NCBI GenBank assembly: GCA_016858145.1
Contig: JAEHOE010000070.1
Location: 186,001-250,000, forward strand
Length of the DNA stretch: 64,000 nt
From: Edaphochlamys debaryana
Lineage: Eukaryota; Chlorophyta; Chlorophyceae; Chlamydomonadales
Reading direction: 5' to 3'
A program made the translations under genes and the position numbers. Under the pieces are notes generated by a model that was given only the letters and a program-made list of their open reading frames with translations, made no database searches and was not told where the DNA came from. Positions 11,551 through 24,175 of the stretch are shown here, piece by piece. The first letter of the stretch is position 1. Every line of letters starts with the position of its first letter.

Positions 11551-13562
11551 GGCGACTGTCTGTATACAGCGAAGACCCCTGCAACAATTGGGGCAGCTCG
11601 GTTAAGTCCTCTTAACGGTGAATGCTGAAATGGCTCGCGCTGCTCGCCATGGCTTGCTGGCAGCACATAATTACAAGGCGTCGTGATCATCTATCGATTG
11701 CAGGCATCGACAGCCCACTCGGCCAGTTCGGGAGGCAAAGTCGGTGAGCCGACTCGGCTCACCGTCAAGGGCACTTTCGCTGGCTTAAATAACTAGGAGA
11801 GTCGGGCCACGGTGTTTGGCCCTTAGCGACTCTTAAGATTTGGCAGGGAACGCGGGGAGAGATATATGGCGCGGGCCGTTATCGTACGGCGGCACGGCGG
11901 GCTTGTTCGACACGCGGCGTTAGCAGCGCCGGGCGAGGCCGCGAGACCCCCGACGTCTAGTCGATCGAGCTAGCTGTCATTGACCCTTTGCTCATTATAT
12001 CCGCTGACACGCGTCGCACCCGACACGGACGGAAATCTCCCGCCAGACCCCAGCCATCAGGCACGCCGTGCGCCGCGCGATGCCACCATGATTCATTTCG
12101 AACAACCGTAGATAAATAAATCATCTATGGCAGAAACGGGCGACTCGCTACGCCGTGGTCGAGGATGGTAAGACTGAGCCCGGCATGCAGGTGGAGAGGG
12201 CCGACGTGCGGCGTGCCGCGATTGGCTCTGGCTCGAACTAATTTCTCGTCCTGGCTACGTAACAACTGTTGCTTGCGTTAGCGTGGCACACAGACCGCGT
12301 CGCCTGTGACCCGTAGGGCTCCAAAAGCCAGCAGCTGGCATGCGCTGCAGTCCTCCAGTATCACCCCTACCTCAGCCCAGCACCGCAGCCTGGGTCTCCC
12401 CCGTCATCAAGCCCGATTAAGCACAGTGGTGGCTCAGCCGGTTTAGAACCCCCCCGCCCCCCGACTAGGATAGGTGGGGCGCTGGGGCCGTGGGGCAATT
12501 CAGACAACCTGGGGCCGTGGGGGCGCTCCACCGGGAAGAGGCGAAGAGGTACCGGTACCGGTACCGAACACGCATCTCGCTCTCCGCAGCGCACGCCGTA
12601 TATGAAGTCCTTCCCTTGGCTAGGTAGCAGCGGGCAGCGTTTCACCAGGCGCAGTGTCGGGCTGCCTGGCACACATCCCCTCACGCGGCCCCCCGAGCGC
12701 TACCCCTCGACTGCTCCGGCCTCGTCTAACGTACCGCATCGCCCCCCGCTCCTTGCAGGCCGCCCACCATGGCCGCCCACCCGGGGTTTGACGATGAGTA
12801 ACAGGGGAGCCACCTCCACCGCTCCACGGGGCGACCCTTGCCGCTCCGCTCCGGCTCCTTCGTGAACTCCTGCACTCCTAAACACCGAGGACTGGCCCGT
12901 AATGAAAGGGCGGGCAGATCAGCACCGACAGGCAAAGTCGTGGCAGCCTCCACCTCGGTGAGTAGGCTTAGGGTTCAAGAAGCTCGGGGGCACCTGTGGT
13001 GCGCGGCTGCCGGCACTCGCGAGGGGCCAGGAGGTTTGGGGGCGCGAAGGCATGGGCGCGCGGCGGGATCCTGACTCTGTCAGCCATTCTTGGTTGGTTG
13101 ATTGGTTCTCAGAAGGGTCACGCACGCAACTCTGACCTGGCCTGCTTGCGATCTCTGCATGGCCCTTCCCAGGCGCCTGCGGAGCCCTTCCTAGGGCCGC
13201 AGAGGCCATGCACGCCCTGGACGGCCACACCCCACGCGCCCACGGGATGCTGATGGAGCCGCACACGGTGGGTCTGATCGGGTGTGCCTGTCCGTGGCTC
13301 ATAGGTCGTATGCCTGGCGGGTTTGGTCAAACGCGCGTGCGGTCCCTGAGGGGTGGTCCCGAGGCAGGGACCCCGGAGCCTAACCGTAGTTCAACAGTGC
13401 TGGCAACATATGCTGCTGCTAGTTCCCAGTGCTACACAGGGGAGTTGGGCACTCCCCTTCAGTCCCAGCGGGTCAGCGTCAGCATCACAAAGCGCTACCG
13501 TAGCGTAGCGCTTGGGGAAACCGTTGGGCAACCTCGGTTCCCCCAATACAGTCTGCGTCCCT
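11551..13562. other. intergenic, no gene seen
   Basis: About 2 kb between the start of pherophorin A and the stop of pherophorin B. It holds the promoter of A and the 3' untranslated region of B. A triple GGTACC-type repeat (12548-12566) is visible. Short open frames here lack splice-linked partners or recognisable motifs. Confidence 0.55.
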
Positions 13563-16500
13563 TTACTTCTTGTTAAAGGTGTTGCTGCTGTACACGGGGC
13601 AGCAGCGGTTGTCCGGCTCGAAGCACGAAGTCCAGACGCGGCCGCTGGCATCGGCGGGGGCCAGCGCGTCCAGGGTGCCGGCCCAGCCGTTCGCGACATC
13701 AGCTTCCTTGATCTCGAAACAGATTTGCGGGGCGTTGGCCTTGATCCAGGCCGAGGTCCACGCCAGGCCGGTGACCTTGAGCGTGTTGATCTCCTTGGGG
13801 CCCCACGAGACTGCACGGCACGGCACGTAACGGCAGCACAAGCACTCTGGTCAGCCCCGACAACCGCACCCCCAACCCCACGATCAGGCCGCCGCGTTCA
13901 GTTGCTGTTCGGTTCAAGCGTCACGGGCGAGCGCGCCGAGCGAGCACCCTCCGCAGCAGCCCAGGGCCGCACTCACCGGGCCAGGCCGAGCCCTTGCTGT
14001 TGGTCTTGGTGACGATGGCAATGGACTTGACCTTCCAGCGGCGGCTCCAGTCCAGATAGAACTCCACCTTGGCCAGCACGTCAGACTTGCCGCAGTAGGT
14101 GTCGGGCTGCGGGTCGCGGGGGCGTACGGATCCATGGGCAGCAGCCAGCGCGTCAAGCCCAGGCGGTTGGAGGTGGTTGGAGGCTCAAGGCCAACCGACT
14201 GGGCTCGTGCTCCTAGCACGCACGCCCGGATGAGTGATTGCTTCTGCCCTAGTCTCTTCCGGGCCGGCCCCAAGTCCTCGGCCGACGTGCACCCCCCTGC
14301 GCCGGTTGGTCACTTACGTCGACGGGGGCGGCCACCAGGACGGGGGCGCAGTAGTAGGTGGTGCCTGGGGCGCGGGCAACGCAAGACAACGATACACGTT
14401 AGGGAATTGGAGGTGTCGGAGGTGAGGTCCTCGTGGACAGGCGCCGAGCCTAAGTCCCTGCCGTACCCCTCCACACCCCTCCGTAACCCGTCGTACCGTT
14501 AATGCCGGGGATGCCGTTGCCCTTCTTGGTGGTGATGCGGTTGCCCACAAAGAACTGCACGAGACACGCGGAGGCGCGCCTTAGTCACAGCAGCGCGCGT
14601 CATGGCGAGATCCCCGCCCTTTGTGGCTAGGAACACGGCCGGCTGGGTGGGGTAGAGCGCCCCTGCAAGCCCCTGTTCCCGAAGCGCAGTGCTGTAGGGG
14701 TCGCACGAGGGCCGCCTGGCTGTATCGACATGGGCAGCTAAGGCGGCGAAGGAGTGGACGAAGGGGTGGGGCGCTGACGCAGCCCACCTGCGTGGAGTAC
14801 GAGTTCTCGTTGCAGGGGGACGGGCACGTGGGGAACGGCGGCTTCTCGATGGCTGTGTGGAGCGCGGGGGCAAAGGGCAAAGAGGGCAGCGCAGTCAGAG
14901 GATTGAATGGACACGAAGCCACGTGGGCACCGGGTGCTCGGGCACTAGAGGCTCCAGCGCTCCGCAGGTGGGGCCACAGCGGCACAGCCCGTCCGGTTGC
15001 GGTTGAGCGGCGCCCCGGCGCCCCGCCCCCGCCCCGCTCTGTGCTAAGCCGCATCTGTCGCCAAAACGCAGGCCTCCGCGCTCAGCCTCCCGCGCCTTCG
15101 CCCCGGGCTGAGCCCCCCGCAGCCCCGCCCAGCCCCGCCCGGCTCAACCCAGCGCAGCCCTGGCCCCCCCGGCGAAGACCCGGGCCCAAGGCTCACCGCA
15201 GGCGGGCAGGCGCGCCGCAAGCTCGCCACAGCCGCTGGGCTCGCTGGTGAGGAACATGGTCTGGCCCTCAAGCGTGACGGGGCAGCCCTCGTTCAGGTTG
15301 TACACGGCGCGCAACAGATCCTCGGCGCCGTTGTAGACGTCGTTAATGTAGTCGGCCGCCGCCTGGCCGTCCTCAACGGACTTGAAGACGCCGCAGAACT
15401 GCGGTTGGGAGAAGGGGGCAGGGCGTGGGGCTACGGAGGGCCTCGGGCCGGGGCCCGCGGGGCACGGAACGTTTGGGCCGTATGCCTCGCCTTACGCCTC
15501 GAGAGCTCTCGGGAGTGTGCGCCTGCGCCCGAGCGGGGGTGCCCAAGCGCTGCTGCAACCCCCTGGGTAGGCTCCCCGGACGCCTGCGGACAACTCCGCA
15601 CCCGGACGCGCCTATCCCAGTGCCCCTCTCACCGTGACCTTGTTTCCGTCACAGACAACTTTGTCGAAGCCGCTGGCCACGTGCTTGGCGATCTCCTCAT
15701 CGTTCTTGCTCTGCGCGCGTTAAGGGAATCCGAGCGAGAGGGCGGCCCGAGGATGCTCGTGGACGGGCGTCTCGGTATAACCAGCTTGCAACGTCCCGCC
15801 TACCCCCGCGCCTCGTTGCAAGGCCGTGTCAGGGCCTCGGCAGATCCAGGCTGTCCATGCGTTCCGAGACCATGACCGCCCCAGGTGTCCTTGCCAGCCG
15901 CTATGGCGGCCCGGCCGCGTCACCGTCACCGCCCGAACCCAACCCAGGCTCACCGCCATCAGGACCTCCGTGGCCACAGCGCAGTTGTCGACATCATCAA
16001 AGTAGGGCTCCCCAGTGAGTCCGTCAGCACCAACGTTCTGGAAGACGTAGCAGACACTGCAGGTCGGCGGGGGGCTCGGCGGCGGGGGGCGCGGGGGAGG
16101 CGGCGACCGCGGCTTCGGCGGCGGGGGCCGGGGAGGGCGGGGCGAGGGCGGCGGCGGGCTGGGGCGGGGCGACGGCGGCGGCGGGTGGGGGGGAGGAGGG
16201 GAGGGAGGGGGGGACGGGTTGCCTCCGCGGGACACGGGGCAGCACCTGCAAGGGTGGGGAAGGAGGCAAGGTTGGCTCAGACGATCACCGCTTGCTCGTG
16301 ACACAAGGAGAACTCAACATCGCCCTACAGAAACAAGCAGCTCCTCAGCATGCCCATTACGTCTGATGGTATCTCACTTGTGCGTGGAGTCGCCCAGAGC
16401 CGCGGTCCAGGTGGCGTCGGGGATGAGGGACTCGAGGGTCATGCAGGGCCCGGCCTCGAGCGTGATGCACAGCACCTTGCCGTCGGCATCAGGCCCGGCC

Positions 16501-18353
16501 AGACCGAGGCCGTTCAAGAAAAGGGTGGCCTGGGTCGCTGGGTTGGCGTTGGGCGGAGTGCGCACATCCGGGTCCTGCGTGGGGCGGGAGCACCGGCCGG
16601 GCAAGCGAGGCGAACTCGTGCGTGAGGCCGTCGTGCGTCACAACAGCGAGTTCAGGCCGCAAGCCATGTGCCGATAGGAGGAGTGTCTGCGACTGCTGCT
16701 CTACGCGGGCACAGCTTCCTGCAAGCCTTGGATGACAGGGCTGCAGAGCGGTTTGAGCAAAGGCTGTGTGATGGCCCCTCGTGTCGCTCGAGCTCACCCG
16801 GATAGCCACGCCGTCCAGCGTGGCTGCGTGGCAGGGTCGGGGTTGGGGCGTGGGACTGGGTCAGCGAAATGGCACTAAGAGCGCGGCACAGGGCACAAGC
16901 AGTGTTAGGGAAGTGCCAGCCCCATGGACCCACCCGACGCCTCAAACGCCTGGACGTTGCACGAGGGCTCTGCAAAAAGGGCGCAGGAGGGAGGGCTGAG
17001 TTGAGAGGAAACGCAATCCGTAGGGTCGCTGTCATTTCTGCAGAGCGGGGGCCGCCGGCGCAGCGTGGGGGGTCGCCTGGCGCGGGGTTGCACGCTGCCA
17101 TTGGCACAACCCTACCGCCCTCGCGTGGTTCGCCGCCCAACCCTTCACAGGTGGCATGACTCACTGATGTCTAGCTCGAACTTCCAAACATCTGTGTGGC
17201 AGCACCTGTTTGGCGGTGTGACGGAGTGGGATTAAAGCAACGTGCAGCTAGCCGGGTCTGGCCCACGAAGTCAAGAGGTGCGTATGAGTGGAGCGCCAAG
17301 GACTGAGCCGCATGATGCAGGTAGATCCTCGTCATAGCGTCGGCATTCTCCACATCGAGGGGCCTCGCAGAAGTGACCGAGGCAAGGGCAAGGTACTTTA
17401 GCATGATCTTCACCCTCGCGGCCCCCACGCTGAACCCGTGCCCATGTGCACTTGCTTGCTCTGCAATCCTGCTTTAAACCCTCAACCCCTGTGGGAAGAA
17501 GCACTGGTGGAGACGGCAGGGTGCGGCGGCACCTCGTCACGGTCACCCAAGCCGACATGGACCGCCACGGGCCGCCGCATTGGTGGCAACACCACCCCCC
17601 CGCAGCCCCCAAGCCCCCAGATCTCACTTCACACACCACGGCGGCACACGCGTTCAAGCCCCCAGGTCAGCCGTCCCATTCCTACTTGTTCTCCTTGGTG
17701 CACTGTGCCTTGTTATAGTCCAGGGTCCAGCAAATGGTGTGAGGCCCCCTCTTCTCAGCCGAAGCCACGTTGTAAACAGAGGTGGAGAGGGCGCGGGTGC
17801 AGGAGGCGTAGGGGAAAGGCTCGGTGGTGAAGGCCACGGACTGCGCGTTCGCCGCGGCCCTGCGCGCGTAACCGGGTGCAAGCACATGAGGCGGGAAACT
17901 GCGACTGAGGGCCGCCGTAGCCATCAGCCCGCAAGGAGCGACGACACTGGCCAGCCGGCCTGCGAAGGATGAGGTGTCTTAGAGGACAACGCTGTGGTCA
18001 CCGGTGTCCGGGCGCCGTAGCGTCAGCGACTGACGGCAAGCGTCGATGACATGCTCATTGTCTTCGAGCTTCTTCCGAGTTAAGACGTGCACTCTCCCTA
18101 GAAAGACCATGGCACGAGTTCCTTGCGTGCGTCATGGCAGAAGAAGCCGCGAGCGCTGTGTGACAAAAGCTGTCTCAGCTCAACCGGGTCTGCCGTAGGT
18201 TGGCTCAATTAATAGCTGGCGGAGCCGTGTATCGCGTCTGGGCTGCCGCTTGCAGTCGCGGCAACACGCCGTGCCCCCGGCCTGACGATATCGTCCGCCC
18301 GTCAGCGAAACTCACACGAGGGCGAGCAGCGCCACGGCGCAGACGCCGCGCAT
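13563..18353 (-). CDS. pherophorin B
   Basis: Fourteen exons, all phase-consistent, 543 aa: 18353-18316, 17859-17686, 17205-17165, 16969-16934, 16823-16798, 16574-16378, 16245-15954, 15710-15633, 15398-15197, 14852-14788, 14554-14497, 14364-14318, 14106-13977, 13810-13563. Signal peptide MRGVCAVALLALV; N-terminal pherophorin domain (EPFPYASCTRALSTSVYNV, CWTLDYNKAQC, CCHTDVWKFELDI, TWTAALGDSTHKCCPVS, Cys pair at about 172); Pro/Ser linker (about 178-232); C-terminal pherophorin domain (TCSVCYVFQNVGADG, FCGVFKSVEDG, KVEFYLDWSRRWKVKS, SWGPKEINTLKVTG, CCPVYSSNTFNKK end). Secreted extracellular-matrix glycoprotein, closest to A by motif order and wording. It has three introns that A lacks inside ASATL and the C-terminal domain, plus the common intron before CCPVS. 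Confidence 0.92.
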
Positions 18354-18923
18354 TGTGGCTATCGTCTCCACACAGGTGCCCTGCAATGCGATCCAGGGCC
18401 ATGTCGTCAGGGGCTGGCGTGGAAGACGGTCCGGAGGCTGATTTCGCCAAGTGACGCCCCTACCCCGCGCTCGAAGTGCGGGAAGTAAGCCTTTGCAATC
18501 AAGCGTAAGCAGAGTGTGTGTTGAGGCGGAAGTGGCCTCCGGAACGCTCTGCCCGACGGAGTGTCTGCCTCGCCAAGGACCTACCGTCAAGGCGTGAAAA
18601 CTAGTCTAAGCTTTGATCCACGGTCAGCCACGGTGTTTTGGCTTCACCTAGGGACGGTAAATGTGCAGCGAGAGCTTAAACGCGGCTCGGCCACGGCCAT
18701 GTACCGGCCGTACTCGCATAGGGCGGGCGGGTCGAATTGGCCCGCAGGATGAAGCTTTTCCAGTTGAATTTACGCGTGCGTAGCAAAGTGTCATTCAATC
18801 TTCACACACCTCAGCCGCCGTCCGGCTCTAGAGTCTGGACTTGCGATCAATATTGCATGCTCCCCACGCGGCAGTGCCACGCCTCCAGCTTCAGCTTCTC
18901 TGCAGAAATGCTACATGCATTGG

Positions 18924-18944
18924 TATAAGTGCAATACACTTATA
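18924..18944. repeat. perfect hairpin inverted repeat
   Basis: TATAAGTG, loop CAATA, CACTTATA. AT-rich against a GC-rich background, about 570 bases upstream of the pherophorin B start; role unknown. Confidence 0.7.
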
Positions 18945-19853
18945 TAGAGGGGGGCCGTGGTGGCTTGTGAACCCGGCGTGCCGGTGCTCAAGGCCATTGC
19001 CCGTAGCCCGGCCCCACACTGAGCTTCCACGTCGCACTGTGGGAGGAGGTACCGAGGGACGCATCCATGGACGCTACGCCTGCTGGACAACAAGTCAGCC
19101 ATGATACAGGTACCTGTACCAGAGTGCACCGAGCCTCCTGCCGAGGCCTGTGGCACGGCCCAAGGCAGGGGAGAAGGCATGGACGCAAGGGAGATAGGTG
19201 CCTTGAGGTAGCTACTCAGCATGCCCTGGAGGCCACGAGACCTGACAGGCGTGCAGCGGGGGCCACAGAAGCCAGCGCTGCCAGTTCCCCCAGCAGCAAG
19301 AACTTCACCACCAGGCGTAGACGGATGGACGGATGGTGCCTTATGGCCTCGCTCGGCCATCCTCCTTCCAGATCAAGCGGTAAGCAACGCAGCATCTAGT
19401 GCAGGTTACGTCCCCCAGTGCTGCCGTTGAGCACTGACCCTTGGATAACCTCGCCCAACCGTGGTCATGCAGGTGACAACGGGCAATTTCTGGTGCATTT
19501 GCCCTCGCTTGCCCCTCCAACCTGTCCCTGCGGGCCGGCTCCGCGGAGGCATGGCGGCTTGCCAGGCAACACGCCCCAGTGCGTGGGCTCGAACTTACGC
19601 TATTGGCGCGGTTGGTGGACACGTGGCACGTTCACACTCGTAAGCTCAAGTCAGCGCCCTGTGTATGGCTGGTTTCAGGTAAGAGGTTGGGCACGAGCCG
19701 CTTGCCATCTGCACACGCTCCCCTGCATCATAACAATCCACTTCTTGTTTATCGATACCTTGTGCCGGCACCACATCGGCCGTTTGGGCTTTGCAGCGTT
19801 CGGGTCAAGGGCAGTGACGGACCCCAGCAGAGCGCAGCGATGTGGCGCCTGTG

Positions 19854-19909
19854 TGGGTCGCTCAGGATTGACACCCAGGCCTATGGGTCGCTCAGGATTG
19901 ACAACCAGG
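19854..19909. repeat. 26-base direct repeat, two copies
   Basis: TGGGTCGCTCAGGATTGACA followed by one variable base and CCAGG occurs twice with a 30-base period and a single mismatch. Confidence 0.85.
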
Positions 19910-20194
19910 TTGGGTTACCCCACGCGAATTCGTCAGGGGGACAACATCTGGCACTGTCACGTGTTGCCCCGTTAACCTCACGACCCAGCCTCGAGCGCTG
20001 TAGGATTGCGAAGGCCGGGTGGAGGCCTCCTGGGGCCCGCTGTGGGCCAACTGGGGTCCCTCTTGAGCCAGTGCACGGGAGACGCATTCACCTCTTGTCT
20101 ACCTCAAATTTCGGAGCCGGGGCGTTTGCTCAAAGAGGTTCTGCCATTCCCGAATGGAACCCACTGACCCCACCGCTTATAACGCCCTGCCCGC

Positions 20195-20507
20195 TCAGGC
20201 TCCTGCGTTTCGTTGGTGTCCAGGGTCCAACTGATGATGTGGGCCCCCTTCCTCTCAGCGGAAGCGACGGAGCAGACGAACGTGGAGGGGGCGCGGGTGC
20301 AGGAGGCGTACGGATGTCGGTGGTGTAGGCCACGGACTGCGCGTTCGCCGCGGCCCTGCGCGCGTAACCGGGTGCAAGCACATGAGGCTGGAAAGTGCGA
20401 CTGAGGGTCGCCGTAGCCATCAGCCCGCAAGGAACGACGGCACCGGCCAGCTGGCTTGCGAAGGACGAGGCCTCTTACAGGACAACGCCGCTGCGGTCAC
20501 CGGTGTC
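20195..20507 (-). pseudogene. decayed copy of pherophorin B exon 2 and intron 1
   Basis: The minus strand is clearly similar to the exon 2/intron 1 segment of pherophorin B at about 17690-18010: the exon start (AACGCGCAGTCCGTGGCCT), the Cys-Thr-Arg-Ala region and about 145 bases of adjoining intron sequence are conserved. A 4-base loss near the position of EPFPYAS shifts the frame, the Cys/Trp block is mutated, the exon-end donor is gone, and no other pherophorin exon adjoins. Retention of intron sequence shows a DNA-level duplication rather than retroposition. Same orientation as B, about 2.5 kb away. Confidence 0.82.
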
Positions 20508-21112
20508 TGTTGATGCCATACCTCGGGACGCTTCTGCGTATAACAGGGTTGGTGGAGCCGCACGCAGCGCGGAAGTAGATGTGTTGTCCGTATGGCTGTG
20601 CGGTGTAAGGGAGCGGGGTGGACGCTTCCCTGAAGTGCTGCTTCCCGAGGCGTTCAGCAGGGGGGTCTGCAGCAGGTGTCTCTCAACACCGCCTGCTCGG
20701 GTCGTGCCGTCGTGGCCTCGTGGGGTGCAGACAACGCCCGCGCCCCTCACCATGCTACCTAACACGACGAGCGCCCCCCTTCATTGCAACGACCGTCTTG
20801 CCTCTCCCGCTGGCCGCCCTCACCTACTCGGACTGTACACCTACTACCTGGAGAAGGGTGACCGCCTGGAAGGCCGGTTGGGCCGGCACTAATACGGCTG
20901 AGGTCTGCAGCGTCTCGCCTCCAGCTCCGCCGACCAGTCCGCACACGCTCAGTCTTGCCATAAGCCCGTCCCAGTCTTGAGGCATGCCACGTGCGTGAGA
21001 CATGCGGCTTCGACGCCTAAGAAGTGACACTGACCGGCCTCCGTTAGCGCTCCATAGCTTGCAGAGGTTACTCTCCACCCTGCCGCCGGCTCACTCACCG
21101 TAAGTCAAATCC

Positions 21113-21320
21113 ACGCACACTGGGGTTGCGCACACGGGGGCGTCAGGGGGTTACGCACACAAGGGGCTCCGCATACTGAGGTTCTGCACACTGGGGCTCC
21201 GCACACGGGGGTCTAAAGAAAAGTGCAGCGATGGCACGCTCCGCTCCGGACCGCCGGTCACTCCGCACACGGGGGTCCCGCACAGGGAGCTCCGTATCTT
21301 AGGGAGCTCCGTATCTTAGG
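21113..21320. repeat. degenerate GCACACNGGGG tandem array
   Basis: Roughly ten imperfect units of 13-18 bases with the core GCACAC followed by a G-run and CTCC (for example GCACACTGGGGCTCC). It is interrupted at about 21223-21258 and ends in two exact copies of GGAGCTCCGTATCTTAGG. Confidence 0.75.
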
Positions 21321-24175
21321 ACCGGACGGCTTGTTGCCGTGCCTGCTCTTCCTTGGCTTACATGGGCAGCCCTTCTGAACAGGCGCTCCAACGTCCCCGC
21401 GAACAGGCACAACGTGTTCAGACGCGTGCCCCTAGCTGAACAGGACGGCTCATGCCCGGCACCTGCCAAGTCGTGACAACCACACACACGCCCTGCAGTG
21501 CACCCTCAGCTGTGAGTTATACACTGGTACCACACCCTTGGCCAGCCTTGGCGGCCGGGACCCAGACCCGTGCCCTACATGCACCTTGTCTTAGTAAAAG
21601 TCAAGCATCTGTAGTCAGACGCCCAAAACCTCAGGCCAAGGACCGCACATTCAGTGGCGGCAGGTCCTCCCCAGCAGCCGAGTGCACTTGCAACTCACCC
21701 CTGCTTGCCCCTGCTAAGGACTGGCCGAGACTTAAGCCCCGACTGAATGGTCCCAGAGTAGCGATGGCTGCTGATAGCTACCGCTTCGTGCCCCCATCTT
21801 GCTCTCGTGTGCTAGTCGGCTTGGAAGTCAACGCGCCCAGGCGGCCCAGCACACGAGTACCGGTATCTCACACCGCACTCACGCGACCGCAATACAGCAG
21901 ATGGGGAAATGCAGAGCGCCCAGCATCTGAGGGTGTTGACAAACACCGTGCCTGTTCACCCGGTAGCAAGGGCGTGACCGCTGGGGAGCACCCGTGCCGG
22001 AGGCTCAGCCGCGCCCACCTGATGGTTGATCTTCGTCTACAGCACCAAATGTCCCGCAGGTACGTTGGTGTCATCCCTTCCTCCCCTCCGCTCATCTGCT
22101 CCCGTTCTCCACCCAGCGCTGCCGACGCGGGGGCCCACTGCTGCCTCCAGGCGAGCACCGCCTGCTTGCGTTATGACCCAGTAAATGTCTGTGCGCTACC
22201 CGGAGAGGTGACCCCAACACCAAATCGACCATGACCCATCAGGCGTGTCGGCCTCCCCGGGGGAGTCCCCGCCCTCTGTAGCCTCCATTGCTCTCATCCA
22301 GGCCTGCTCTCCTGCGCCACCATGACGGCTGCAGCTCCATGGTGCCCAGCCATGTGCTCCTGTTGCTCCGCCGCGTCATCCAACGCGGGCGTTAGCAGAA
22401 CTGAATCCTCCCCCGCCTCCTTGACAGCATTGCGAGTACCGCCCAAGCGCTACGGGCTACGCCCGCAGCCAAGCGGCCTTCGCTGTGTGTCAGCCTCAAC
22501 CCCCCGCCGTCTTAGCCCCTGCCCGGTTTCCGCCCCAACGGTGGTCCTTTGGAAACCTCGCGCACCCGGGCCGGGGTTCAGGTACAATGCAACGGGGTCC
22601 CGGGGCACACAGGGGCATGAAGGGGTATGCTGACCTTGACCGTTCTCAGTGTTGTTGGCGGGGTCCATGGGCAGTTCGCCGAAATTGACTCACGTGATGC
22701 CAATTTAGTCAGTGCGAGGCCGCCCTGCAGCACCGTTGAAGCCGAAACCGACCCGAGACTCCCGAGCGGCTGAGGCCCAACGGCTGCTGCAGCTGCTGGT
22801 TCGCTGGAAACTAAGCCGTCCAGAGTGGCCCATGCCCTAATGGCTCCTGCAGGTGTTCGCTCGCGCGCCGCCGCAGAACGGTGCAGCAGCTCAGCGGCGG
22901 CGCGCTCGCGGCGACGATGGAGGTCGGCCCCGGCAGCGACCATGCAGTTTTGTGCAATGAACGTTCCAGGCTATATGGGCTAGCCGCTGCTTGTGCAGCG
23001 CAACGGGGCGAGCAAGTGTCGAAGTCTGAGAATGTATCGACGGGGTATGCTTGAAAGTGAACGAGGGAATGGCAGCAGCAAGGAATACACGGCCAAAGTA
23101 TATTTGTGAAGGACACGGCGGCAGGCTGCAGCAGCACAACTCAAGCGCCGCTGGCCGTTTCCCCGCCCGCCACAGTCGCCTCATGCTTCGCGTTACCGAG
23201 CTGGCGGGTTTCGCACGCGTCCCACGCATTTCTGAGATCATATCTGTCAACCAAGAGTACGCAGACTGTTCTGCACTCGTGGCTGGTAGAGCTGGCATGC
23301 GGCCGCTGGTGCGGGTAACCGCGAGCCTTCTGCACTGGTTGTCTGTCAGGGGCACATGTGCATTGCATTGCCGTGTGCAATTTATGCTTAAGTAGCCTCT
23401 CTGTCGGACGGACATGTCCGGCGGTTAGCCATCCGCGGCGAGACGGTCCCGGCCGCGGCTCGCACGCCATACAGAGCTTAGGTCAGAGGTTGATCGAAAA
23501 GGCTGCAGGGCTGGCACACCGTCATAAGGCTGCGGCTTGCGCGGCGTGGAAAGTCTTCGCGTCAACGCGAAAGGTCTTCCGAACCTCTTTTGTGATGATG
23601 TGAGAAGTGTTTGCACATGATCAGAGCGATCGAGTCGGTCTGCGTGCTTTGCACAAAGCAGGTCGGAGAGGTGCATGCGAGGCCTCGCGCGTGTCGTTCT
23701 TCTTAACATAACTTTCAGCCATCGGTGGGCCATGCGCTGCTTATGCGATTGGAGTCTGCAGCATTGGTCCTCATTGCACGGATGGTGCCGATTCCCGCTG
23801 TCGTGCCGCTCATTGGCGAAGGCCGTACCCAACCTTGTGATGCGTGCAGCGCGATAGGGCTTGCAGGCAGTCGTTTGTCACGAAGGACGCACTACGTAGG
23901 CTAGTCCGTAACACACTTAGCCTCAACGTCGCGTGGCCTCGGCCCCCAGGTGGGCTCGGCATCGCTGGCGCGCGGTCGGCGGTGTGACGCAATCTCCTTG
24001 CATGGTTGCTACCAGCCGCTTGCAAGATGTTGCCTTCGCCTGGCACCCTGAGCCTCAGCGCATGCGCTGCGCGCAACAAGCCGGGGTGCACCAATCACGC
24101 CAGCTGCGACAGTCAACCTCAACTCCCTGCCCGTTCGCTTGCCCTGCAGACCTTTCTGAGTCTAGCTTGAGGCCG
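21321..24175. other. intergenic, no confident gene
   Basis: About 2.9 kb upstream of pherophorin C. An open frame at about 21452-22234 is compositionally irregular, has no recognisable domain and no supporting splice pattern. The last few hundred bases should contain the promoter and 5' leader of pherophorin C. Confidence 0.45.

Larger units (their letters stand above)
18354..20194. other. intergenic with short repeats
   Basis: Region upstream of pherophorin B. It contains a perfect 8-bp stem/5-base loop inverted repeat (18924-18944), a 12-base palindrome ACAGGTACCTGT near 19106, and a 26-base direct repeat (19854-19879 and 19884-19909). No coding exon is convincing. Confidence 0.5.

Noticed and set aside
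21113..21320. CRISPR-like array
   Set aside because: Units are degenerate, without constant spacers, and the DNA is clearly eukaryotic nuclear.
21452..22234. 260-codon open frame on the plus strand
   Set aside because: No recognisable motif, odd Cys/Pro/Ser composition, and no adjoining exons; treated as chance.
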